Below the pieces are notes generated by a model. That model did no database searches. It worked only from the letters and a program-made list of their open reading frames with translations, and was not told the DNA's origin. Below are positions 1-7,456 of a DNA stretch of 64,000 nucleotides, in pieces. Numbering within the stretch: the stretch's first letter is position 1; the number at the start of each line of letters is the position of its first letter. Position numbers and translations under genes: made by a program. Source of the stretch: DASYGT01 sp035999365 (GTDB lineage: Bacteria > Actinomycetota > Actinomycetes > Mycobacteriales > Jatrophihabitantaceae). The stretch spans positions 18,102 through 82,101 of the forward strand of contig DASYGT010000054.1 of the NCBI GenBank assembly GCA_035999365.1, given 5' to 3'.

Positions 1-2
1 CG

Positions 3-1163
3 AAGCATGAGGGCTGCGTGGCTGAGAAACCCAGCTTCATCGTCGACAACGCCGCCTTCTGCACCCTCGACGACTCGATCGTCTGGGACCGCGACTACAG
101 CCATCTCATCGGCGCGCTCACGAAGCGATACGGGCAGTTGCTGTTCGCCCTCGCATTTGCGCACGAGTTCGGTCACGCGATTCAGTACCGGCTAGGGATC
201 TTCGACAAGAATCCCCTCGTCATCGATACCGAGTCACAGGCCGACTGTGCAGCCGGTGCCTTCCTTGCCAGTGTTCTTGCCGGCAAGGCCAGCCACTACG
301 TCCGGCCCGACGCGCAGCAACTCGACCAGGCGCTGCTCGGATACCTCCAGGTCCGCGATTCAACGCCGGTGTCAGGGGCGGACATCTCGCATGGTGACGG
401 CTTCGACCGCATCAGCGCGATCGACGACGGGCTCGCGCACGGAGCGACGTTCTGCTTCAGCGACACCTACTTCAACCGTAAGTTCACCGAGCGGCCGTTC
501 GTCACCGACAGCGACTACATCAGTGGCGGCAACGAGAGCCTTGACCAGGTGCTCGATCCCAACAACCCGAACCAGGACCACAACGCCGGGGGCCTGCAGC
601 CAGATCTCAACCGGTTCTGGACGGCAGCTGCCAAACGCATCAACAAGACCTTCGTGCCGGTCAAGATCGCCGAGGCCGCCCACCCTCGGTGTGGCGCGAG
701 CGCATCGAGCGAGTTCGGTTACTGCCCGGACGACAACACCGTGTACTACAGCAAGAGCTACGCCGCGGCGGCGTACAACAGCCTCACCGCGCGTCAGATC
801 GATCCCGCCACAGGGGACGTCGCGCTCAACGACAACCAGCCCGCCGACTTCGCGCTCGGCACGCTGTTCGCGATCGGGTGGGGCATGGCCGTTCGTCACC
901 AGCTCTTCGGCAGGTCGATCGATGGAGCCGACGCCCTGCTCTCGGCGTCGTGCTACGTCGGGGCCTACGCCAAGGACATCAATCACGAGCCCACGACGAC
1001 GACGGCTGAATTCCTCCTCTCACCACCCGATCTGGACGAGGCGACCTCAGCGATGTTGACCCTCGTCGGGTCCGACCGGTCGTTCGGCGCACGCGGAACC
1101 ACCGGACGACAGCGCATCCAGTCGTTCGTCACCGGATACAACCAAGGGTTGTCCAGCTGCTGA
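3..1163 (+). CDS. Putative neutral zinc metallopeptidase (5' end outside window)
   Basis: The reading frame is open to the left edge, so the true start lies upstream; the first in-window start codon is a GTG at 18. Counting from that GTG, an HEFGH zinc-binding motif sits at residues 49-53, and a downstream ESQADC segment (Glu about residue 72) fits the third zinc ligand of the YpfJ-like 'neutral zinc metallopeptidase' family (HExxH plus E-x-Q-A-D-C). The remaining roughly 300 residues are soluble, with several cysteines, and include a helical AIGWGMAVRH stretch near residue 290. Function in this family is poorly defined and substrates are unknown. It is followed after 28 bp by the TldD/TldE protease genes on the same strand, so three protease-type genes lie in a row, possibly co-transcribed. 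The family call is good; secretion cannot be judged because the N-terminus is missing. Confidence 0.8.
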   Translation, partial: KHEGCVAEKPSFIVDNAAFCTLDDSIVWDRDYSHLIGALTKRYGQLLFALAFAHEFGHAIQYRLGIFDKNPLVIDTESQADCAAGAFLASVLAGKASHYVRPDAQQLDQALLGYLQVRDSTPVSGADISHGDGFDRISAIDDGLAHGATFCFSDTYFNRKFTERPFVTDSDYISGGNESLDQVLDPNNPNQDHNAGGLQPDLNRFWTAAAKRINKTFVPVKIAEAAHPRCGASASSEFGYCPDDNTVYYSKSYAAAAYNSLTARQIDPATGDVALNDNQPADFALGTLFAIGWGMAVRHQLFGRSIDGADALLSASCYVGAYAKDINHEPTTTTAEFLLSPPDLDEATSAMLTLVGSDRSFGARGTTGRQRIQSFVTGYNQGLSSC

Positions 1164-1191
1164 TCGCGGGTTTGGTCCCGCGTAGGTTCGG

Positions 1192-2700
1192 ATGATGGCG
1201 ATCATCGACCCTTCGTTCCTCGCGTTGCCCGCCCGCGAACTCGCTGCCGCGGCACTCGAGCGTGCCGAACAACTCGGCGCCGAGCACGCCGACTTCCGGC
1301 TCGAACGCGTCCGTGTGGGGACGCTCCAGTTGCGGGACAACCAGCTCGACTCGAGTACGGACACCGAGGATCTCGGCCTGGCGGTGCGGGTGATCCACCA
1401 GGGCGCTTGGGGTTTCGCGAGTGGTGTCGCGCGCACTGTCGATACCGCCGTCCGGCTGGCCGAACGGGCAGTAGCCACGGCGCAGGTCAGCCGGGTGCTC
1501 AGTTCGGACCCGGTCGTGCTCGCCCCCGAGGACGTTCATGCCGACGTGGTCTGGGTGTCCTCGTATGACGTCGACCCCTTCGGCGTGCCCGAGGCCGATC
1601 GCATCGGACGTCTCGTCGAGCTGTCCGAGCGCCTGCTGTCCTCGGACGGTGTCGACCACGTCGATGCCCACCTCGTGCAGGTCTTGGAGAACAAGTTCTA
1701 TGCCGACACCGCGGGCACGATCACGACGCAGCAACGGGTGCGGTTGCATCCGGAGTTCACCGCGGTCAATGTCGATCGCGGCGCCGGTACCTTCTCGTCG
1801 ATGCGCACGCTCGCGCCGCCGGCCGGCCGTGGCTGGGAGTATCTCACGGGCACCGGCTGGGACTTCGATGCCGAGATTGCTGAGCTACCCGGCCTCCTGG
1901 CCGAACACGCCAAGGCACCGAGCGTCGAAGCCGGCAGCTACGACCTGGTGATCGATCCATCCAACCTGTGGTTGACGATCCACGAGTCGATAGGCCACGC
2001 GACCGAACTCGACCGCGCTCTCGGCTACGAGGCGGCCTACGCCGGGACGTCGTTCGCCACCGTCGAGAAACTCAACGCCCTGCGCTACGGCAGCGCACTC
2101 ATGAATGTCACCGGCGACCGCACGGTCGAGCATGGTCTGGCGACGATCGGCTACGACGACGAAGGCGTGCAGGGCCAGCAGTTCGACATCGTGCACGACG
2201 GCACGCTCGTCGGCTATCAGCTCAACCGGCAGATGGCACAAGCCAATGGAATGGGGCGCTCCAACGGGTGCGCATTCGCGGACTCGTCCGGTCACATTCC
2301 GTTGCAGCGGATGGCGAACGTGTCGTTGCAACCTGCGCCCGAAGGTCCGTCGGTGCAGGAATTGATCAGCGGGGTCGAGCGTGGCATCTACATTCTCGGC
2401 GACCGCTCGTGGTCGATCGATATGCAACGGTTCAATTTCCAGTTCACCGGGCAGCAATTCCATCGCATCGAGAACGGCAGACTTGTCGGACAGGTTCGTG
2501 ACGTGGCGTACCAGGCGACGACCACGGACTTCTGGGGATCGATGGAGGCCGTCGGGGGTCCGGACACCTACGTACTCGGCGGCGCGTTCAACTGTGGCAA
2601 GGGGCAGCCCGGTCAGGTTGCGGCCGTGTCACACGGCTGTCCGGTCGCGCTGTTCAGGGGCATCAACGTCCTCAACACGGTCGCCGAGGGGGGACGCTGA
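1192..2700 (+). CDS. tldD: TldD family metalloprotease subunit
   Basis: A 502-residue protein matching the TldD half of the TldD/TldE (PmbA) heterodimeric metalloprotease. The hallmark HESIGH (HExxxH) zinc site is at residues 264-269, and the C-terminal half carries the Gly-rich PDTYVLGG..NCGKGQPGQ segment typical of TldD. Established knowledge: TldD/E degrades unfolded peptides and processes some peptide natural products (microcin B17) and antitoxins in enterobacteria. Here no peptide precursor gene is seen nearby, so a general peptidase role is the safer inference. The gene begins with two ATG codons in tandem (1192 and 1195). Its stop overlaps the next gene's start by one base (TGATG at 2698-2702), so the two subunits are translationally coupled. 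Confidence 0.93.
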   Translation: MMAIIDPSFLALPARELAAAALERAEQLGAEHADFRLERVRVGTLQLRDNQLDSSTDTEDLGLAVRVIHQGAWGFASGVARTVDTAVRLAERAVATAQVSRVLSSDPVVLAPEDVHADVVWVSSYDVDPFGVPEADRIGRLVELSERLLSSDGVDHVDAHLVQVLENKFYADTAGTITTQQRVRLHPEFTAVNVDRGAGTFSSMRTLAPPAGRGWEYLTGTGWDFDAEIAELPGLLAEHAKAPSVEAGSYDLVIDPSNLWLTIHESIGHATELDRALGYEAAYAGTSFATVEKLNALRYGSALMNVTGDRTVEHGLATIGYDDEGVQGQQFDIVHDGTLVGYQLNRQMAQANGMGRSNGCAFADSSGHIPLQRMANVSLQPAPEGPSVQELISGVERGIYILGDRSWSIDMQRFNFQFTGQQFHRIENGRLVGQVRDVAYQATTTDFWGSMEAVGGPDTYVLGGAFNCGKGQPGQVAAVSHGCPVALFRGINVLNTVAEGGR

Positions 2701-4085
2701 TGCGGGCGCAGGAGATCGTCGAGCACGCTCTTGCCATGTCGGCGGCCGATGGCTGCGTGGTGATCGTCGGTGAGCACACCGAGACGAACCTGCGCTGGGC
2801 AGCGAACAGCCTGACCACGAACGGCCAGATGCAATCGCGATCGGTGACGGTGGTGTCGACCTTCGACGGGTCGGACGGAGTGCGTGCCGGCGTGGTGACG
2901 CGGTCGGTCACCAGCGCCGCCGAGCTAGGTGCGCTGGTGCACGGATCGGAAGAGGCCGGGCGTTCGGCCGCGCCGTCGGACGACGCAGCACCACTTGTCG
3001 AGAACTACTCGCACGACGACGACTGGGCAGCGGATCCGGCTGAAACGTCGGTCGGCGTGTTCGAGGACTTCGCTCCAGCACTCGGGTCCACCCTCGATCG
3101 GTGGCGCGCGGATGGCCAGTTGCTGTACGGCTTCGCCGAGCATCAGATGACGACGTCCTACCTGGGCACCTCCACCGGGTTGCGGCGCCGCCATGACCAA
3201 CCGACGGGGCGCCTCGAGCTGAACGGAAAGTCGTCCGATCTCACGCGGTCGGCCTGGTCGGGCCAGCACACGCGTGACTTCGCCGACGTCGACGTCGAGG
3301 CGTCGGCGGCGGCGCTCGCGACCAGGCTCGGCTGGGCTGAGACGCACATCGACCTCCCAGCGGGGCGGTACGAGACGATCCTTCCGCCGTCGTCCGTCGC
3401 AGACTTGATGATCTACGCGTACTGGACCGCGTCGGCGCGCGACGCGGAGGAGGGGCGCAACGTCTATGCCGTCGGCGACGGCGGGACCCGTATCGGGGAG
3501 CGGCTGGCGACGTTGCCCGTCACGCTGCGCTCCGACCCATCCGAGCCGGGGTTGCAGTGCGCGCCATTCGAGATCGCGACACGGTCCCATGGCGGTGTGC
3601 AGTCGGTGTTCGACAACGGCACGCCGATCGAAGCGACCGAATGGATCCGCGACGGGTCCCTGCACAATCTCGCCCGGACCCGTGCTTGGGCGGCGAACAT
3701 CGGTACGGCTCCGGCGTTGTTCGCATCGAATCTGATCCTCGACAATGTCGGGGCGACATCGACGCTCGAGGAGATGATCTCGAGCACCGAGCGCGGTTTG
3801 CTGCTGACCTCCCTGTGGTACATCCGTGAGGTCGATCCGCAAACCTTGCTGCTCACCGGACTTACGCGCGATGGCGTGTACCTCGTCGAGGACGGACAGG
3901 TCCGGGGCGCGGTCAACAACTTTCGCTTCAACGAGTCGCCGATCGATCTGCTGCGACGTGCCACAGAGGCGGGCGCCACGGTCCCCACGCTCTCGCGTGA
4001 GTGGAGCGACTACTTCATGCGCACGGCCATGCCGGCATTGCGCATTCCAGATTTCAACATGTCGACGGTCAGCGAGGCGCAATAG
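2700..4085 (+). CDS. tldE: TldE/PmbA family protease subunit
   Basis: A 461-residue TldE/PmbA-type partner of the preceding TldD. It lacks the HExxxH zinc motif, as expected for the non-catalytic subunit, but shares the fold, for example the N-terminal helix-rich domain and the C-terminal segment around LLTGLTRDGVYLVEDGQVRGAVNNFRF-like strands. The ATG at 2700 overlaps the TldD stop by one base, which gives strong evidence of an operon and of 1:1 synthesis. The downstream gap to the PEP carboxykinase gene is 230 bp, so the operon probably ends here, although no clear terminator hairpin is visible. Confidence in the family is high; the substrate is unknown. Confidence 0.92.
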   Translation: MRAQEIVEHALAMSAADGCVVIVGEHTETNLRWAANSLTTNGQMQSRSVTVVSTFDGSDGVRAGVVTRSVTSAAELGALVHGSEEAGRSAAPSDDAAPLVENYSHDDDWAADPAETSVGVFEDFAPALGSTLDRWRADGQLLYGFAEHQMTTSYLGTSTGLRRRHDQPTGRLELNGKSSDLTRSAWSGQHTRDFADVDVEASAAALATRLGWAETHIDLPAGRYETILPPSSVADLMIYAYWTASARDAEEGRNVYAVGDGGTRIGERLATLPVTLRSDPSEPGLQCAPFEIATRSHGGVQSVFDNGTPIEATEWIRDGSLHNLARTRAWAANIGTAPALFASNLILDNVGATSTLEEMISSTERGLLLTSLWYIREVDPQTLLLTGLTRDGVYLVEDGQVRGAVNNFRFNESPIDLLRRATEAGATVPTLSREWSDYFMRTAMPALRIPDFNMSTVSEAQ

Positions 4086-4227
4086 GCCGTCGCCCCGTCC
4101 ACGCGGCTGCTCGAATTTGTCGATTAGCCAAACAATTCCACCGCGCAGGCGCAGGTGTTGCCGCGCGCCCTAACCCCATGCCGGTGTGAGAAGAGCCGCA
4201 GGAAAGGCGGGGCTGGAAGCGTTACCG

Positions 4228-4256
4228 GGGGATTAAACTCATTTGAACAAATCCCC
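4228..4256 (+). other. AT-rich inverted repeat upstream of pckG
   Basis: Within the 230-bp gap before pckG there is an unusually AT-rich island with a perfect 7-bp inverted repeat, GGGGATT at 4228-4234 and AATCCCC at 4250-4256, enclosing 15 bases. It lies 60-90 bp before the pckG start. It could be an operator or part of the leader. No convincing -35/-10 pair could be fixed, so the assignment stays open. Confidence 0.3.
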
Positions 4257-4315
4257 TTTCGGGCGCGTCGGTAACACCGACGCCACAGTCGACGTCGACT
4301 GGCGAGGAGTAGCGC

Positions 4316-6136
4316 ATGACCACCAGTACGGTTCCTGGCTTGGATACCGCTCCCACAACCCACGCGAAGCTGCTTGCGTGGGTTCGCGAGACTGCGGAGC
4401 TGACCCAGCCAGATCGCGTCGAGTGGGTCGACGGTTCGCCCGAGGAGTGGGCCCGCATCACCGATCTGCTCGTCGACACCGGCACATTCGTCCAGCTCAA
4501 CCCCGAGAAGAAGCCGAACTCATTCTGGTGCGCGTCAGACCCCACCGACGTCGCGCGCGTCGAAGACCGCACGTTCATCTGCAGCCGCGACCCGAAGGAC
4601 GCCGGCGCGACGAACAACTGGATGAACCCCGAGGACATGAAGGCGATCCTCACCGAGCGCTTCCGCGGCAGCATGCGCGGGCGCACCATGTACGTCCTGC
4701 CGTACTGCATGGGCCCGCTCACCGCGGCCGAGCCCATGCTGGGTGCGGAGATCACCGACTCGCCCTACGTCGTCGCCTCGATGCATGTGATGACGCGGCT
4801 CGGCACCAAGGCACTCGACCTGTTCACCGACGAGCGCGACTTCGTCCCCGGTCTGCATTCGATCGGTGCGCCGCTCGAGCCGGGCGAGCAGGACGTCGCC
4901 TGGCCGTGCAATGACACGAAATACATAGTGCACTTCCCCGAGGAGCGGCTTATCTGGTCCTACGGTTCGGGGTACGGCGGCAACGCATTGCTGGGCAAGA
5001 AGTGCTACTCGCTGCGCATCGCGTCGGTGAAGGCCCGCGACGAGGGCTGGCTTGCCGAGCACATGTTGATCGCCAAACTGACGTCGCCGGAGAAGAAGGT
5101 CTACTTCATCGCCGCGGCATTCCCGTCCGCATGCGGCAAGACGAACATGGCGATGCTCGAGCCCACGCTTCCGGGCTGGAAGGTCGAGACGATCGGCGAC
5201 GACATCGCCTGGATCCGTATCGGCGACGACGGCCGCTTCTACGCGGTCAACCCCGAGAACGGCTTTTTCGGCGTCGCGCCGGGAACCGACTTCCACACCA
5301 ACCCGAACGCGATGCGCACCATTGCGAAGGGCAACTCGGTCTTCACGAACGTGGCGCTCACCGATGACGGAGACATCTGGTGGGAGGGCATGGGTGAGCC
5401 CCCCGCGCACCTGACCAGCTGGAAGAAACAGGACTGGACCCCGGCATCAAGCGAGCCGAGCAGCCACCCCAACTCGCGCTACTGCACGCCGATCGAGCAG
5501 TGCGACACGAAGGCTGCCGAGTGGGACGACCCCAACGGCGTGCCGCTGGACGCGATCTTCTTCGGTGGCCGCCGCCGCGACACCGTGCCTCTCGTCACCG
5601 AAGCTCGTGACTGGCAGCACGGTGTGTTCATGGGGGCGACTCTCTCGTCCGAGACGACGGCTGCTGCCACGGGCGCGGTCGGCGTTGTGCGCCGCGACCC
5701 GATGGCGATGCTGCCGTTCATCGGCTACAACGCCGGCGACTATTTCGCCCACTGGATCGAGGTCGGCAAGGGCGCCGATGCGGTCAAGCTGCCGAAGATC
5801 TTCTACGTCAACTGGTTCCGCCGCGACGCCGAAGGCAACTTCACCTGGCCCGGGTTCGGCGAGAACATCCGCGTGCTCAAGTGGGCCCTCGAGCGCATCG
5901 AAGGCAAGGCCGCCGCGATCGACACTCCGATCGGTCGCGTTCCGACACCGGAAGCTCTGGACACCGAGGGCCTGAACATGTCGGCCGAGGATCTGCAGAA
6001 GGCGCTCACCGTCGATGTCGAGGAGTGGAAGGCCGAGATTCCCCTGATCGAGGCGTGGTTCGACAAGATCGGACCCGCCGTGCCGTCCTCGTTGCGCGAC
6101 GAACTCGAGTCCCTGAAGCTGCGGCTCAACGGATAA
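4316..6136 (+). CDS. pckG: GTP-dependent phosphoenolpyruvate carboxykinase
   Basis: A 606-residue enzyme that converts oxaloacetate and GTP to phosphoenolpyruvate, CO2 and GDP, the entry step of gluconeogenesis. It is of the GTP class: the kinase-1a/P-loop FPSACGKTN at residues 269-277 contains the reactive cysteine (C273) characteristic of GTP-PEPCKs, and FFGGRRRDTVPL is the matching downstream active-site segment. Length agrees with the family (about 600-620). The ATG is preceded by a strong GAGGAG Shine-Dalgarno at 4304-4309. The gene stands alone with a 230-bp upstream gap and is followed by a separate small lipoprotein gene. In this window it pairs metabolically with the malic enzyme at 43.7 kb as part of the C3/C4 node. 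Confidence 0.97.
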   Translation: MTTSTVPGLDTAPTTHAKLLAWVRETAELTQPDRVEWVDGSPEEWARITDLLVDTGTFVQLNPEKKPNSFWCASDPTDVARVEDRTFICSRDPKDAGATNNWMNPEDMKAILTERFRGSMRGRTMYVLPYCMGPLTAAEPMLGAEITDSPYVVASMHVMTRLGTKALDLFTDERDFVPGLHSIGAPLEPGEQDVAWPCNDTKYIVHFPEERLIWSYGSGYGGNALLGKKCYSLRIASVKARDEGWLAEHMLIAKLTSPEKKVYFIAAAFPSACGKTNMAMLEPTLPGWKVETIGDDIAWIRIGDDGRFYAVNPENGFFGVAPGTDFHTNPNAMRTIAKGNSVFTNVALTDDGDIWWEGMGEPPAHLTSWKKQDWTPASSEPSSHPNSRYCTPIEQCDTKAAEWDDPNGVPLDAIFFGGRRRDTVPLVTEARDWQHGVFMGATLSSETTAAATGAVGVVRRDPMAMLPFIGYNAGDYFAHWIEVGKGADAVKLPKIFYVNWFRRDAEGNFTWPGFGENIRVLKWALERIEGKAAAIDTPIGRVPTPEALDTEGLNMSAEDLQKALTVDVEEWKAEIPLIEAWFDKIGPAVPSSLRDELESLKLRLNG

Positions 6137-6262
6137 TCCGGCGAACCGGTCCTTTCGGTCACGAGGCGAACGGCACCACTAGAGGCCCACGTGTATCCGG
6201 TGATACCTTCCGGCAATTGGCCGCGCTGAGGTGTGCGCGCCTCGGGGAAAGGGACCTCTGAC

Positions 6263-6802
6263 ATGACCACATTCGCACCCGCGAAGCCACGCCACGCGAG
6301 CGGCTCCGGGCGGAACAAGTTCATCGCCCTGCTGGCGGCCGTCGGCTCGGTATTCCTCCTTGCCGCCTGCCACCTCGTCGGCAGCGGCAGCATCACGTCG
6401 ATCAACGGGCAGGGCAAGGCGAGCTTCACCTTCGACATCAACTGCCCGGACTCCGGCCCCGCCAAGGGTGTGCTCACCTACGCCGACACCCCGGTGCATC
6501 TGTCCCTGCACGGCGTCGTGACCGGTAGTTCCGACTCGACCTGTGGCAGCGTGCCGACCACCACTGTCACGGTGACCGTCGACGGCGGCGCGGGGCCGAA
6601 CGTCTTCGGTCCCGGCGAGACGATCGTCGGTACGTACAAGCCGCTCAAGCCGGGCGCGGGCGGCACGTTCAGCCTCACCGTGATCCCGGGTGGAACCGCT
6701 CAGGATCACTCCGGCTGGTTCTGCATCGCGATCTACGGCGGCGTCTACAGCGGCTACACCAACGCCGGCTTCGTCGACCTGGGCAACATCGTCGGCCAGT
6801 AG
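6263..6802 (+). CDS. Small secreted lipoprotein of unknown function
   Basis: A 179-residue protein with a basic N-terminus, a hydrophobic stretch and a lipobox LAAC (Cys36), so it is predicted to be exported by Sec and lipid-anchored on the outer face of the membrane. The mature part begins GSGSITSINGQGKASFTFD and is rich in Thr, Val and Gly, suggesting a beta-sandwich. It has three further cysteines (in NCPDS, STCGS and WFCIA), allowing one disulfide. The domain resembles the beta-rich modules found in actinobacterial surface proteins, but I do not recognise a defined family. The start at 6263 is chosen because GGGAAAGGGA lies 8-17 bases upstream; an earlier in-frame ATG at 6233 has no ribosome-binding site. 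A hairpin follows the stop. Confidence 0.7.
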   Translation: MTTFAPAKPRHASGSGRNKFIALLAAVGSVFLLAACHLVGSGSITSINGQGKASFTFDINCPDSGPAKGVLTYADTPVHLSLHGVVTGSSDSTCGSVPTTTVTVTVDGGAGPNVFGPGETIVGTYKPLKPGAGGTFSLTVIPGGTAQDHSGWFCIAIYGGVYSGYTNAGFVDLGNIVGQ

Positions 6803-6831
6803 CTCCGCCGCTCTTCCGAACCACTGCTGCT

Positions 6832-6870
6832 CTGAACGACCTCCGCCGGTTATCGGTGGAGGTCGTTCAG
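6832..6870. terminator. Bidirectional terminator hairpin between lipoprotein and NUDIX genes
   Basis: A perfect 13-bp inverted repeat (6832-6844 and 6858-6870) is extended inside by a G-U pair and CCG/CGG, leaving a 5-base loop. It lies between two convergent genes and its right arm is also the last codons of the NUDIX gene (stop at 6850-6852). It has no T-run, as is common in high-GC Actinobacteria. Confidence 0.75.
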
Positions 6871-7395
6871 CATCAGCGCGGCGACGCTGTGTGAATCGGC
6901 CAGCTCGCCGGTGGCGATCATCGCCCGCACGTCCCCCTCTGGGAACCACCGGTGCACCATGTCCTGCTCGCTTACCTCACGGCGCGGCGGCCCCGGTGTG
7001 AGGTCGCTCGCGCGGAAGACGTCGAACGACTGCGAGCTGTATCCGTACGCGGCGAACATCCGACCCAGGTGCTCCAGGCAACCCGCCCGAAGGCCGGTCT
7101 CCTCGGCGAGTTCGGCCGCTGCGAGCTCCTCGGCCGTCCCCGTCTGCCCGTGCGACCAACCGCCCTGCGGAAACTCCCACTGCCGGCTGGCGACCGGATA
7201 GCGGTATTGCTGCACGAGCCAGAAACCAGCGTCGCTCACCGGCAACACCACCACGAAGTCCTGCTTCTCGACCACTGCGTAGGTGCCCACGCTGCCGTCG
7301 GCGAAGCTGATGTCGTCCTCACGCAGGCGGAGCCACGGGCTGCGATAGATCTCGCGGCTCGTCAATTGGCGGATGTCACTCACACCTGCACCCAA
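6850..7395 (-). CDS. NUDIX hydrolase (ADP-ribose pyrophosphatase-like)
   Basis: A 181-residue protein with a NUDIX box in the middle: the block around residues 77-100 reads GGWSHGQTGTAEELAAAELAEETG, in which the canonical REUXEEXGU helix is present as AELAEETGL, with Ala in place of the usual Arg. The two catalytic glutamates of the EE pair are retained. The surrounding strands (VVEKQDFVVVLPV, FWLVQQYRYPV, QWEFPQGG) match ADP-sugar pyrophosphatase-type NUDIX enzymes that hydrolyse nucleoside diphosphate derivatives in the cytosol. The exact substrate is not predictable. It is convergent with the lipoprotein gene (shared terminator) and divergent from the HelD-like gene, with 61 bp between their starts. 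Confidence 0.85.
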   Translation of the reverse strand: MGAGVSDIRQLTSREIYRSPWLRLREDDISFADGSVGTYAVVEKQDFVVVLPVSDAGFWLVQQYRYPVASRQWEFPQGGWSHGQTGTAEELAAAELAEETGLRAGCLEHLGRMFAAYGYSSQSFDVFRASDLTPGPPRREVSEQDMVHRWFPEGDVRAMIATGELADSHSVAALMLNDLHR

Positions 7396-7456
7396 CCACG
7401 ACCCTCACGCGCAGGGGCGAAATCGAGTTGTCCGAAGCGCGTAGCGTCTACACATC

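Noticed and set aside
7400..7456. Rifamycin-associated element upstream of the HelD-like gene
   Set aside because: I looked for an inverted repeat of the GGGGCTTGC...GCAAGCCCC type and found none in the 60-bp gap.
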